A stretch of DNA of 64,000 nt from Nocardia arthritidis. Lineage in GTDB: Bacteria > Actinomycetota > Actinomycetes > Mycobacteriales > Mycobacteriaceae. The translations under genes and the position numbers were made by a program. Shown piece after piece: positions 1 to 9,539 of this stretch. The notes below the pieces were generated by a model. It had not been told where the DNA came from. It did not search any database and was given only the letters and a program-made list of their open reading frames with translations. The stretch is from positions 2,542,001 to 2,606,000 of the forward strand of contig NZ_CP046172.1 in assembly GCF_011801145.1 (NCBI RefSeq). The letters are read 5' to 3'. Position 1 is the stretch's first letter; every line of letters starts with the position of its first letter.

Positions 1-1
1 T

Positions 2-1390
2 TCGACAGGGTGGCAGGTCGAGGCCGGTATCCGCCGGTGCGCGCTGGCCGGTGTCGCCGGTCTGGTGCTGCCGGGCGGGCCGCACGGTCCGCTCGCCACC
101 AGCGTGCTGCTCGCGGAGCGGCTCGGCCTGCCGCTCATCCTGCTGCCCGAGCAGGCCGGTGCGCACGACGTGGCTTTGCGTCTGGCGCAACTGGTTTCGA
201 CGCCCGAGGTGGTGCGGGCCGAGCACATACTGCGCTTCCTGCGCCGGATCCACGGGCGGGCCGACAGCCTGAGCTCGGTGATCAAGGCCGCGTCGGAGGT
301 GCTGCGCGCCCCGGTCAGCGCGCTGAGCCCGGATGGTGAACTCGTGCACGGCGACCATGCGCCCGCGCAGTTCCGGCGCGATCTCACGCTGCCACAGGTC
401 GTCGTAGAGGATGCGATCACCTATGTGCTGCACCCTGTCAGCACAGGTTCGGCGCCGCTGTGGACGACCGCGGCGCTGTCGCGGCCCGCGCAGGCGATGG
501 TCGAGATCGCGCAGGCGGTGCTGGCCACCGCAGAACCGTGGGTGCTGGCGTGGCTGGCCACCCAGCGCCTCGACGCCGAGCGCGATGCCCGCGCCCGCAC
601 CACACTGCTGGCCGACCTGCTGCGCTTGCGCGAGGACGCGGGCCCGGTGCCCAGACACCGCGCCGCGATCCTGGGTTGGCGACTCGACGGCTGGCACACC
701 GGTATCTACCTGCGCCGCCTCAACGAATCCCCGCACGACAACCTCGCCGACCGCGATGAGATGCTGCGCGCGCTCGACGACAACGAAATCAGCGGCCCCC
801 TCGTCGAACAGTTCGACGGCTGGGTCGCCTGGCATACCACCAAGGACGAACCGTCACCCCAGACCGTCAACGGACTGCTCACCGCGGTGCGCCGGGCCCT
901 GCTCCGCCTCGGCTCCCGCATCGAGATCGCCGCCGGTGTCGGCCGCAGCCACCCCGGCATCGGCGGCCTCGGCCGCACCGTCGACGAGGCCCGCGAGGCC
1001 GCCCTCTCCATCGATCCCACCACCCCGGATCTCGTCCAGGACACCGGAACTCGCGTCGCCCACATCGACACCCTCGGTGTCGGCCGCCTGGTCCGCGCCT
1101 GGACCCGCTCCCGCCCCGCCCGTGCCCTGGCCAACACCCTGCTCGCCCCCCTCGTCGACCAGGAACTCCTCCTCACCACCCTCGACGTCTACCTGGAACA
1201 CGAGTCCTCGGTAGTAGCCACCGCCAGCGCCCTCGGCCTGCACCGCAACACCGTCGCCGACCGCATCACCCGCACCCAGCGCCTCCTCGGCGTCAACCTC
1301 CGCGACCCCGACGACCGCCTGGCCGTCGAGTTAGCCTGCCGCACTTTGCGTCCCAACGTCCGCAAAACCCAACAACCATCGGCCGTTTGA
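2..1390 (+). CDS. PucR family transcriptional regulator, 5'-truncated by window edge
   Basis: The frame is open from base 2 and reads S-T-G-W-Q-V-E-A-G-I before the first internal Met at base 65, so the gene starts outside the window. The visible 462 residues begin inside the PucR N-terminal sensory domain, followed by a central GGDEF-like/CdaR region. The last 60 residues are the PucR C-terminal helix-turn-helix, with L-G-L-H-R-N-T-V-A-D-R-I as the recognition stretch. Family members are DNA-binding regulators of purine, amino-acid or sugar-acid catabolism. Nothing here identifies the effector. The facing neighbour on the minus strand is a PfpI-like protein. Confidence 0.85.
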   Translation, partial: STGWQVEAGIRRCALAGVAGLVLPGGPHGPLATSVLLAERLGLPLILLPEQAGAHDVALRLAQLVSTPEVVRAEHILRFLRRIHGRADSLSSVIKAASEVLRAPVSALSPDGELVHGDHAPAQFRRDLTLPQVVVEDAITYVLHPVSTGSAPLWTTAALSRPAQAMVEIAQAVLATAEPWVLAWLATQRLDAERDARARTTLLADLLRLREDAGPVPRHRAAILGWRLDGWHTGIYLRRLNESPHDNLADRDEMLRALDDNEISGPLVEQFDGWVAWHTTKDEPSPQTVNGLLTAVRRALLRLGSRIEIAAGVGRSHPGIGGLGRTVDEAREAALSIDPTTPDLVQDTGTRVAHIDTLGVGRLVRAWTRSRPARALANTLLAPLVDQELLLTTLDVYLEHESSVVATASALGLHRNTVADRITRTQRLLGVNLRDPDDRLAVELACRTLRPNVRKTQQPSAV

Positions 1391-1466
1391 GCCCGCCGCG
1401 TTGAGCCGGTTTGCGGGAGACGCCGCCGCCGTGTGGAAATGCCTGTGGCGGTGTCGATTTCGTCGA

Positions 1467-2138
1467 TCAGACGGTAGGAACCCGCCCGCGATCCGCCCAG
1501 GCGATGCCCCGGCGCTCGTAGGCGAAGAGGGTTTCGACGGTGTGGGCGACCTGGGGGCCGAGTTCGCGCTCGATCAGGTGCAGGGCCGCGTCGAGGCCGG
1601 AGGTGACGCCCGCGCCGCTGATCAGATCGCCGTCGTCGACCACCCGGGCGTCGATCCGGCGCGCGCCGGTGCTGTCCAGCAGCTCATTTCCGATGTGGTG
1701 GGTGGTCACCGGTCTGCCGTCGATCAGGCCCGCCATCGCCGGGATCAGCGAGCCGCCGCAGATCGTCATGACCAGCGTCTCCGGGCGGTCGAGCGCCGCC
1801 TTGATCAGGGCGGGCAGCTGGGTGCCGAGGGTACTGCCGAGAATTCCGGGGATCGTGCCCGCCAGTTCCTCCTCGGTGGTCTCCGCGCCGGTCGGCAGCG
1901 TGCCGCCCGCGCCGGGCACCAGGACCAGATCCGCGACGGCGGGGTCGAGGGCCGCGGTGGCCCGCAGGCTCAGGCCAGGAACTCCGCTCGGCACGTCGCG
2001 CGCCCCCTCCGCGGTGACCAATTCGAAGGCGAAGCGAACATCGTCCTCGGTGACCATGGCGGCGGTGTACAGCACCTCCAGGGGCGCGATGACATCCAGT
2101 GGGTCGAAGCCGTCGAACAGAACGAATTGGGCGCGCAT
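1467..2138 (-). CDS. DJ-1/PfpI family protein
   Basis: A 223-residue single-domain DJ-1/PfpI protein. The nucleophile-elbow cysteine is C127 in T-I-C-G-G-S, with a His pair at 147-148 (T-T-H-H-I-G), as in the GATase1-like amidase/isonitrile-hydratase branch. The first residues (F-V-L-F-D-G-F-D-P-L-D) are the usual opening strand. It is divergent from a GlxA-type regulator whose sensor domain has the same fold, a common pairing in actinobacteria, and is probably controlled by it. The substrate is not evident. Related proteins include isonitrile hydratases and glyoxalase III-like enzymes, so only the family call is safe. Confidence 0.88.
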   Translation of the reverse strand: MRAQFVLFDGFDPLDVIAPLEVLYTAAMVTEDDVRFAFELVTAEGARDVPSGVPGLSLRATAALDPAVADLVLVPGAGGTLPTGAETTEEELAGTIPGILGSTLGTQLPALIKAALDRPETLVMTICGGSLIPAMAGLIDGRPVTTHHIGNELLDSTGARRIDARVVDDGDLISGAGVTSGLDAALHLIERELGPQVAHTVETLFAYERRGIAWADRGRVPTV

Positions 2139-2165
2139 CGGGTGCTGCTCCTTCTTTGCGAATGA

Positions 2166-2180
2166 CGTTGCGGTGCAACG
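2166..2180. promoter_or_regulatory. perfect palindrome in the divergent PfpI/GlxA promoter region
   Basis: CGTTGC-GGT-GCAACG lies between the two divergent starts (2138 and 2316). Two copies of GTCCAAC follow, around 2224 and 2248. The position suits an operator for the GlxA-type regulator, but that role is inferred from layout only. Confidence 0.4.
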
Positions 2181-2315
2181 CTAAGTCGATTGGGCGCGGC
2201 CGGACATCGGCGAAATCGACAATGTCCAACGGGTTCTCGCCAACTGGTCCAACGCGTGATTTTCGCCACTGACCTGTGTCGTTGGGGTTGGCGGGAATTC
2301 GTTTATCGTGGCCGA

Positions 2316-3266
2316 ATGCACACGGTGGCGATCCTGGTGATCGATCATGTCGTACCGGCCGATATGGCAACTCCGATCGAGGCATTCGGGCGAGTGCGGC
2401 TCGGCGACGGGCGGCGGCCGTACCGGGTCCAAGTCTGTGCGCCGGTCGAGCGGGTGCTCACCGAATCTTTCGAAATCATTGCGCCCCATCGGCTCGACGC
2501 ACTGGCCGCGGCCGACACGATCATCGTGCCCGGCTGCTCGGAGCGAGCCGAGCCGCCACCTGATGAGGTTCTCGACGCACTGCGCGTCGCGGCGGCCGCG
2601 GGCACCAGGATCGCCTCGATCTGCACCGGCGCGTTCATCCTCGGCGCGGCCGGATTGCTGGATGGGCTGCGGGCCACCACGCACTGGATCGCCGCCGACG
2701 CCTTCACCCGGATGTTTCCGCGGGTCGACCTGCATGCCGAGGTCCTGTACGTGGACAACGGCCAGATCCTCACCTCCGCGGGTGCGTCGGCGGGCCTCGA
2801 TCTGTGCCTGCACCTCATCCGCCGGGATTTCGGTTCGGCCGTCGCGGCCGACGCCGCCCGACTGTCGGTTGTGCCGCTGGAACGCGAAGGGGGACAGGCA
2901 CAATTCATCCTCACCCCCTTCCCGGCCGCGCCGCGTGGCTTACTACTCGACCCGGTGCTGAGCTGGATCGAGGACAACCTGTCCCGCGACCTGACGCTGG
3001 CCGACCTGGCCGGGCAGAGCGGCATGAGCGAGCGCACCTTCAGCCGGCGGTTCCGCGAGCAGATCGGCACCACACCCCTGCAGTGGCTGCTGCGCGCCCG
3101 CGTCCGCCGCGCCCAATTCCTCCTCGAAACCACCGATCACGGCGTGGAACGCATTGCCGCCCAAGCCGGTTTCGGCTCCCCGACGGCCTTCCGCGAACGC
3201 TTCAAACGCGTCGTCGGCGTATCACCCCACTCCTACCGCTCCGCCTTCCGCGCGACCGCGCACTGA
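2316..3266 (+). CDS. GlxA family transcriptional regulator (DJ-1/PfpI sensor + AraC HTH)
   Basis: A 316-residue regulator starting at ATG 2316 (M-H-T-V-A-I-L-V-I-D). The open frame continues upstream, but this is where the family's first strand begins. Residues 1-190 are a DJ-1/PfpI-like amidase fold with C103 in S-I-C-T-G-A-F and H123. Residues about 220-316 are a double AraC helix-turn-helix (L-A-D-L-A-G-Q-S-G-M-S-E-R-T-F and I-A-A-Q-A-G-F-G-S-P-T-A-F). Family members sense small amides or quaternary amines and usually activate a neighbouring operon. The likely targets are its own gene and the divergent PfpI gene. Confidence 0.9.
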   Translation: MHTVAILVIDHVVPADMATPIEAFGRVRLGDGRRPYRVQVCAPVERVLTESFEIIAPHRLDALAAADTIIVPGCSERAEPPPDEVLDALRVAAAAGTRIASICTGAFILGAAGLLDGLRATTHWIAADAFTRMFPRVDLHAEVLYVDNGQILTSAGASAGLDLCLHLIRRDFGSAVAADAARLSVVPLEREGGQAQFILTPFPAAPRGLLLDPVLSWIEDNLSRDLTLADLAGQSGMSERTFSRRFREQIGTTPLQWLLRARVRRAQFLLETTDHGVERIAAQAGFGSPTAFRERFKRVVGVSPHSYRSAFRATAH

Positions 3267-3318
3267 TTCGCCCGCGCAGATCATGCGCAGCGACAGCGCG
3301 CCCGTTCGGGAGACTCCG

Positions 3319-3768
3319 TCACGGCTGGGAGTCTCCCGGCGACTCGGATGCCAGCAGCCCGCGCTCGGCGAAAACCCTGCGGGCGATCATGACCGCTGTC
3401 TGCACAGGCGGGAATCCCGCATACGGCAGCACCTGCACCAGGGCCTCGACGATTTCCGTAGGCGTCAGGCCGACATTCAATGCCGAATGCAGATGGATCT
3501 CCACCTCGGCGTCCCGTCCCAACGCGGTCAACGCGCCGAGGATGACCAGTTCCCGGCGACTCGGATCCAGCTCCGGGCGACTGTAGATATCCCCGTAGGC
3601 GAACTCGACGATGTACCGGCCCAGATTCGGCGCCACATCCGAGAAGGCAGCGAGCAGGCGCTCGGTTTCGACATCGTTGACCTGCTTCAGTATTCGCGCA
3701 CCGCGATCGAAGCGGACCGCGCTCTCCTCGGATTCGTCGACATAGGACCGGTATTCACTCACGTGCAT
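3319..3768 (-). CDS. carboxymuconolactone decarboxylase family protein
   Basis: A 149-residue protein of the gamma-CMD (AhpD-like fold) type. The core E-V-E-I-H-L-H-S-A-L-N-V-G-L-T followed by E-I-V-E-A-L-V-Q-V-L-P-Y-A-G-F-P is characteristic. No CxxC is present, so it is a decarboxylase-like protein rather than an AhpD peroxidase partner. It lies 6 bases downstream of an LLM oxidoreductase remnant on the same strand. The two were probably once an operon divergent from the AraC regulator at 4204, so this gene may now lack its original promoter. Confidence 0.85.
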   Translation of the reverse strand: MHVSEYRSYVDESEESAVRFDRGARILKQVNDVETERLLAAFSDVAPNLGRYIVEFAYGDIYSRPELDPSRRELVILGALTALGRDAEVEIHLHSALNVGLTPTEIVEALVQVLPYAGFPPVQTAVMIARRVFAERGLLASESPGDSQP

Positions 3769-3774
3769 TCCTCC

Positions 3775-4098
3775 TCAACTGTTCGACGGCACGCCCGCAC
3801 CGGCCAGGTCCGCGGGCAGCGTGCGGGTCCGTGTCGCGGATTCGCCTCCGGTGTACAGCATGCCGACGAATTCGGTCGCGCCCGACTCGACGATCTCACG
3901 AATTCGTGCCCTCACCTGCTCCTCCGTGCCGACGACCACCAGATCACCAGGCCCGGCAACGGCTTCGCGGTCCATCATGGCGCGGTAGTTCGGCAGGGTG
4001 CCGTAGAACTCGAATGCCCTGGCCGCGGCGAGCGCGGTCAGCGCATCCATCCCGAACATGTGTGGCAGCCAGGCCGATTCGACACCGCAGGCCCGGGT
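3775..4098 (-). pseudogene. remnant of LLM class F420-dependent oxidoreductase with internal deletion
   Basis: About 107 codons remain of an enzyme family that is normally near 290 residues. The first part (A-C-G-V-E-S-A-W-L-P-H-M-F-G-M-D-A-L-T-A-L) matches what I know of the N-terminal third of LLM F420 oxidoreductases. It runs straight, in frame, into F-Y-G-T-L-P-N-Y-R-A-M and D-L-V-V-V-G-T-E-E-Q-V-R-A-R-I, which belong to the C-terminal quarter. The TIM-barrel middle (roughly 180 residues) and the first 20-30 residues are missing. No family-type start is visible upstream. The open frame extends to 4305, but the extra residues are low-complexity Arg-rich sequence. Confidence 0.75.
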
Positions 4099-4203
4099 AT
4101 GGCCAGGCTCCCCGAACCCCCGCGTCGCTATGCTCGATCCCGACCGCCGAGCACACCGACGCCGGCGGATCCGGAATCGAACGCGGAGTGGATTCGGTCG
4201 ACG

Positions 4204-5210
4204 ATGAACAACACGGCAGCGGAGGTCTTCGACGCGTGCGGTGGGTTCTCGCTGGATTCCACCGTCCCCGGAGCGGGATCGCGTGGTTTCGACGTGTTCC
4301 GGCACGGGTGGCGGACGCAGGTCGGCGACGGGTTCCGCTACCGACCTTCAGTGCCGTCACGACCGGCGATTTCCGGGTCAGAAGCCGCGTGGCGAAGGTG
4401 CTCGACGCGGCGATCACCGACCTCGACAGCGCGAGCGTCATTCGCACGGGTGGCACTCCGCTCGGCTATGACGATCAGGTGCGCATCTACGTGGTGCGGC
4501 GTGGCGTCTGGATGCTGGGCGGCTCACCCCATCGCGCCGAATACACGGTGACCGCCGGGCAGTTTCTGCTGCGGCACGGACCGCCATTGCACTTCGGGGC
4601 GGCGCCGGACACCACGGTGCAGATTCTCACGCTGCCCTCCGCGATGCTCGAGCCGCGGCTGCGAAACCGCAGCATGACCGAATCGGCGGTCTCGGCCGAA
4701 ATGCGCCTGCTCGCGGCGCATACGAACATGATTCACAGCACCGTGGCCGAGCTCGGCCCGGTCGGTGTGTACGCGGCGCACGGCGCGCTGATCGAGCTGG
4801 CCAAGGCGGTGGTGGTGGGTCGGTTCGACGATAGGGAGCCCGGACTGCGGCCCGCGCTCGTCCAGGCGGCGAAGATGCTGGCGGACCGCCACCTCACCGA
4901 CCCCGAACTGGGCCCGGCAATGCTGGCCCGTGAGCTTCATATCTCCGCGCGAACGCTGCAACGAGCGTTCACCGCGGCGGGTGAGTCGGTGACGACCTAT
5001 ATTCGCAACCGCCGCTTGGAACAGGCTCGGCAGGACCTGACCGCCTCGCGCCGGCGGCCGACGGTCTCCGAAATCGCCGCGCACTGGCAATTCTCCGACA
5101 GCAGTCACTTCATTCGCGCCTTCAAGAAGCGCTACGGCCAGACACCCGTCGAGTTCGCCCGCTCGAACGATCCCGGCCGGGCTCGTGGCGCGGACGTTCA
5201 ACCGGAGTGA
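4204..5210 (+). pseudogene. AraC family regulator disrupted by a single-base frameshift
   Basis: The start ATG at 4204 opens M-N-N-T-A-A-E-V-F-D-A and reads to V-G-D-G-F, ending near base 4335. The family sequence then continues one frame over as P-L-P-T-F-S-A-V-T-T-G-D-F and stays open to 5210. One extra C near 4333-4337 would restore a protein of about 335 residues. The remainder is intact: an AraC-binding-like sensor region, then the double HTH (L-H-I-S-A-R-T-L-Q-R-A-F and W-Q-F-S-D-S-S-H-F-I-R-A-F). It may be a true mutation or a sequencing error. It is divergent from the decayed LLM gene, so loss of both together would make sense. Confidence 0.75.
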
Positions 5211-5634
5211 CGCGATCGTTCACGCGTGCGCCGGAACAGCCTTCCTGGATTTGATAGCGAAAGCGCGCCGAGAGGCGCGAAACCCTGGCTGTCGTCGGCA
5301 TGGCGCAGTCAGTCGGCTCGTGGGACGAGGAGCAGGACGCGAAAGTCGTGGTATCGCAACGTGTTACCGGCCCACAATCAACAGGCTCTTGTTGCTGCGC
5401 CACTGGTATCGGGTGACCGGGGTGGTGGCGATGCTGAACGACTCGGTCGGTGCGACCCATTCGTCAATTGCTCTGTCGGCCGTGCGGTGACGGGTGTATC
5501 CGGTGGCGGGTTCGGGTATTCCACGGTCACGGTTGAATAACCAGCCCAGTTCGCGGCGAAGAGCGCGGGCGCGAAAGGTGTTGTGGCGGGAGCCGTTTCG
5601 GTCGTCACACCTGATCGGGAAGCCGGAGTGCGTC
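5211..5634. other. intergenic region without a supported gene; imperfect palindrome at 5514-5542
   Basis: Short ORFs occur on both strands, but none looks like a protein family or has a convincing ribosome binding site. The only structure seen is an imperfect inverted repeat centred near 5528. Its arms G-G-G-T-A-T-T-C and G-A-A-T-A-A-C-C pair at 11 of 14 positions, about 90 bases upstream of the STAS gene. It could be an operator, but this is weak. Confidence 0.3.
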
Positions 5635-6069
5635 ATGCCGAGGCTGTTCGTCGTTCCGAGTCATTGTGCTGTTGCTGAACCCCAAGGGCGGGACCTGCTC
5701 GATGTCGCTGTCAGCTGGCCCTCACCGCAGGTGACGGTGTTGACCGTGCGGGGGGAGGTCGACGGCGCCACCGCGAACGTGCTGCGCCTGCGCCTGCTGG
5801 AGATTTTCGCCTCGCGGGCGCGGTTGGTGGTGGTGGATCTGTCCGGTGTCGGGTTCTTCGGCATCGCCGGGTTGGCTGTGATGCTCGAGGCCGCCCGCCG
5901 CGCCCGCGGCCGCCTACCGCTGGCCTGGGTGACCGGGCCCGGCTGCGTCGATCGCCTGCTCGAGGTATCCGGTCACGGTGATGAGGTGGTGACCGCGGTC
6001 ACGGTCGCCGCCGCGGTCAGGCGGGATATTCCGGCGGCAATCGCGGAACCGGCGCAGGGCGTCGGGTAA
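5635..6069 (+). CDS. STAS domain protein (anti-sigma factor antagonist-like), non-phosphorylatable variant
   Basis: A 144-residue single STAS domain (about residues 25-125) starting at ATG 5635. The strand V-T-V-L-T-V-R-G-E-V-D-G and the core V-V-V-D-L-S-G-V-G-F-F are typical of SpoIIAA/RsbV-type antagonists, which bind anti-sigma kinases in the cytoplasm. Where antagonists carry the phospho-accepting Ser/Thr, this protein has Ile77 (F-F-G-I-A-G-L), so control by phosphorylation seems lost. No partner kinase or sigma gene is nearby. Confidence 0.82.
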   Translation: MPRLFVVPSHCAVAEPQGRDLLDVAVSWPSPQVTVLTVRGEVDGATANVLRLRLLEIFASRARLVVVDLSGVGFFGIAGLAVMLEAARRARGRLPLAWVTGPGCVDRLLEVSGHGDEVVTAVTVAAAVRRDIPAAIAEPAQGVG

Positions 6070-6094
6070 GGCGATCTCGTTCTCTATTTCCGCG

Positions 6095-7066
6095 CTACTC
6101 GGGAGCCGCGCCGACCCAGCGACGATAGGCAGCCAGGTCGACGTTGCTCCCGCACACGATGGTGACCACCTGCCGCCCGGCGAAGCGGTCACGGTTCTCG
6201 AGGATCGCCGCGATCCCGAGTGCGGCTGAAGGTTCGACGACGAGTCCGGCATGCTCGAGCAGCATCCGCATACCAGCCATGATCGATGCCTCCCGGACCA
6301 GGATGGCATCGTCGGCGACCAGGAGCAGGTCGTCCAGGACGGCCTGGATCGGCCGCCTGCTGGCGACGCCGTCGGCGATGGTGTCGGTCGAATCGGTGGT
6401 GACGACGCGCCGTTGCTGCCATGAGCGTGTCATGGCCGGTGCGCCCAGCGGTTGCACGCAGATCACCTCGACCTGCGGTGCCAGCGTTTTCACCACATGA
6501 CCCACCCCGGTGGCGAGTGCCCCGCCGCCGAGCGCGATCAAGACGGTGTCGAACGACGGCGGGGCATCCACCAGTTCCAGGCCGATGGTTGCCGCGCCCT
6601 CGCAGGTCTCGATGTCCAGGCTGTCTTCGAGCAGCCGGATGCCGTCGCGGCGCGCTATGGCCGCCGCTGTTTCCCGTGCCGCATCGAAATCGCCGTCCAC
6701 CAAATGTAATTCGGCGCCCAACGCACGAATGCGCGCGAGTTTGGCGGCGGGCGCGAACCGTGATGCCACGACGGTGACATCCAGTCCCCGGCGCCGACCG
6801 GACCAGGCGAGGGCCTGGCCCAGGTTGCCCGCGCTGGCACACACCACGGCCCGTGAACCGTTGTCCGCGAGCAGGCCCGCGACGAGCTCGGTGCCGCGGG
6901 CCTTGAAACTGCGCACCGGATTCGCCGTTTCGAGTTTGACGCGCACGGTGCACCCGAGTTCGGGCTCCAGCGCCGGGCAGCGGTACAGCGGAGTGTCGAG
7001 AAAAATCGGATCGATATTCCGGCGAGCCGCCCGGATCCGGTCAGTGTCGAGACGCGTTTCTGGCAC
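6095..7066 (-). CDS. PLP-dependent lyase, serine/threonine dehydratase family
   Basis: A 323-residue fold-type II PLP enzyme. Lysine K55 in S-F-K-A-R-G is the Schiff-base residue, A-S-A-G-N-L-G-Q is the substrate/phosphate loop (the usual Ser-Gly-Asn is Ala-Gly-Asn here), and G-G-G-A-L-A-T-G binds the PLP phosphate. No C-terminal ACT domain is present, so it is of the catabolic or serine-racemase-like type. It may act on Thr, Ser or a related hydroxyamino acid. It stands alone, convergent with the STAS gene. Two further members of the superfamily occur at 12339 and 51639. Confidence 0.85.
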   Translation of the reverse strand: MPETRLDTDRIRAARRNIDPIFLDTPLYRCPALEPELGCTVRVKLETANPVRSFKARGTELVAGLLADNGSRAVVCASAGNLGQALAWSGRRRGLDVTVVASRFAPAAKLARIRALGAELHLVDGDFDAARETAAAIARRDGIRLLEDSLDIETCEGAATIGLELVDAPPSFDTVLIALGGGALATGVGHVVKTLAPQVEVICVQPLGAPAMTRSWQQRRVVTTDSTDTIADGVASRRPIQAVLDDLLLVADDAILVREASIMAGMRMLLEHAGLVVEPSAALGIAAILENRDRFAGRQVVTIVCGSNVDLAAYRRWVGAAPE

Positions 7067-7281
7067 GACACACCACGATAGCGCCTCCGCGAGTTCGCTT
7101 GCGGCTCAAGTCGATAGCAGATCATTCGGTCGAAAATCGCTGGTGCCCAGCGAATGACAACCGATACAGATCCGACCTCGAATCGGGTGGGTTCGCCGCC
7201 GATTTCGCGGCGGCGTTTCACCGTCGAACCAGCCGGTCCGACGCCCTCGTCACCCCGTCCTCGTCGTTGTAGCGTGGCGGT

Positions 7282-9539
7282 GTGGAGCGGAAGATGACAC
7301 CGCACGACTATCGGCGGGCCGAGCAGATGCTGAAACATCATCGGGCTGAACTGGTTTCGGGAATCATCGAGCAACATGTCTGGTCCGAGAAGCCGGAGCT
7401 GTTGTGGTATCACACAGCTCGGGGGACGGCCACCGGGTACTTCGTGGTCGATCCGATCGTCGGCATTCCGCAACCAGCATTCGACCATTCCCGGCTTACC
7501 ACCGCGCTGGCCACGGCCTGGGACACACCGGTCGAGCCGATATCACTGCGCGTCACCACACTCGAGCCTGGTGATCATGTCGTGGTTGTCGGCCCGGGTG
7601 GGCGGTCGTGGCGGTGTTCCCTCGACGATTATGAGTGCGCCCCGGTCGAGCGGGCCGAGATCGGGCCCGGGGAGTCGAGGTCTCCGGGTGGACGGTGTTC
7701 GTGCGTGATCCCAATCTGTGGGCTCGGGACGGTGAGGGTCCCGCGTTCGCGTTGACCGGAGACGGCGGTCCCGACAACGCATACGCGGTGAATCCCGCAT
7801 TCGGGCAATTCCGTTCGATCATGCGCGCCTTCGGAGCGGTCGCGACTCCGGTAGTGCGCTGGTCGCCGGACGGGAGCAAACTGCTCACCAACCGGATGGA
7901 CGAACGTGACGTCGAACTGCTGCATCTGGTCGAGTCGGTGCCGCGCGCCGGCCGACGCCCGGTGACCCACGCCTACCGCTATCCGATGCCCGGTGAGCCC
8001 GGCCAGCCGCAAGAGCACCTGTTCATCGTCGACCTCGAACAAAGAACCGTCACACCCGCCGAGCGAGGTCCGCTGCACAGCCCGTATCTGTCGCCGCTGT
8101 CGATCGGCCGCGCGTGGTGGTCGCACGATGGCGCGACCACCTACCACCTGGACTCGGGCCGTGACGCTCGGAAACTACGCCTGCTTGCCGTGGATCCGGT
8201 TGATGGCCGGACCCATGTGATGGTCGAGGAATCCGGCGCGACGAGGGTCGAGCCGACCCAGATGATCGGCGAACCGGCGATGGTGCACACGCTGCGCAGT
8301 GGTGAGATCGTGTGGTACTCCCAGCGTGACGGGTGGGGCCACCTGTACCGCTATGCCGCGTCGGGGGAGCTGATCAATCAGGTGACGACCGGAGCCTGGG
8401 CGGTGCGGGCGGTTGTGCACATCGATGAGGATCGGCAGGTCGTGTACATTCTGGCGGCGGGTCTGGCGCAGGCTGATCCGTATGCCCGTCAGCTCTGCCG
8501 GGTCAATCTGGACGGGTCCGAATTCGCTCGGCTGACCAATGATTCGGGCGACCATACGGTCCGGATGTCGCCGTCGGGCGACTATCTGGTCGACACGGTG
8601 TCGACCCTGGCTCAACCCCCGGTCACGGTGGTGCGGGATCGGTTCGGGCGCATGGTGGTGGAGCTGGCACGGGCCGATGCGTCGGCGCTGGAACGAGCGG
8701 GTTGGCGCGCGCCGGAGCGGTTCACCGTGAAAGCCGCCGACGGGATCACCGACATCCACGGAATACTTTGGCGTCCTTATGGATTCAAGGCCGGGTCGAG
8801 CTACCCGGTGATCGACCACGTCTATCCCGGCCCGCAAACCCACCGTGCGCCGGCCGGTTTCGACAATTCCTGGACCGGCGAGCCGGAAGCGTACGCCGCA
8901 CTCGGATTCGCTGTCGTGGCGATCGACGGTCGCGGAACCCCTGGGCGCGGCAAGGAATTTCACGATGCGTCCTATGAGCACCTCGACGACGCGGGCGGCA
9001 TGGCCGACCACGTTGCCGCTCTTACCGAACTCGGACGACACCACCCTTGGCTGGATCTCGATCGGGTGGGTGTCACCGGTGCCTCCGGCGGCGGTTTCGC
9101 TGCGGTGCGTGCCATGCTCGAGTATCCCGAGGTCTTCAAGGTCGGTGTCGCCGCCTCGGGGTGCCACGATATTCGCCAGTATCTGTCGATCTGGGGCGAG
9201 ATCTATCACGGCCCCTGGGATCCGGACCGCTATGCGGGCGTGGCCAACAGCGGTCTCGCCGCCAATTTGCGCGGCCGACTGCTGTTGATCCACGGTGAAC
9301 TCGACGACAACGTCTCGCCCTATCAGACGCTGAGCCTGGTCGACGCGCTCATCGCGGCGAACAAGGATTTCGACCTGCTCCTGGTACCCGGCGCCGGGCA
9401 CGTTATCGTTCATCGCGCCGCCTACGTGCAACGGCGGAAATGGGACTTCTTCGTCCGTCATCTGCTCGGTGCCGAGCCGCCCGCTGAATACCGGCTCGCT
9501 GACATCCCGCCCAGTTTCGAGCGAGGGGCACAGTTTTGA
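7282..9539 (+). pseudogene. S9 (dipeptidyl peptidase IV family) serine peptidase split by a frameshift
   Basis: The N-terminal part starts at GTG 7282 (or ATG 7294) with D-Y-R-R-A-E-Q-M-L and runs to about 7688 (S-P-G-G). The family sequence then continues in another frame as W-T-V-F-V-R-D-P-N-L-W to 9539. One missing base near 7688 accounts for this. If repaired the protein would be about 752 residues, typical of cytoplasmic DPP IV-like peptidases. The beta-propeller is followed by an alpha/beta hydrolase with nucleophile G-A-S-G-G-G, acid G-E-L-D-D-N and His G-A-G-H-V. All catalytic residues lie after the shift, so a product from an internal start would lack part of the propeller. A sequencing error is possible. 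Confidence 0.8.

Noticed and set aside
5364..5636. 90-codon minus-strand frame upstream of the STAS gene
   Set aside because: No ribosome binding site, no recognisable domain, and a second overlapping frame is equally open.
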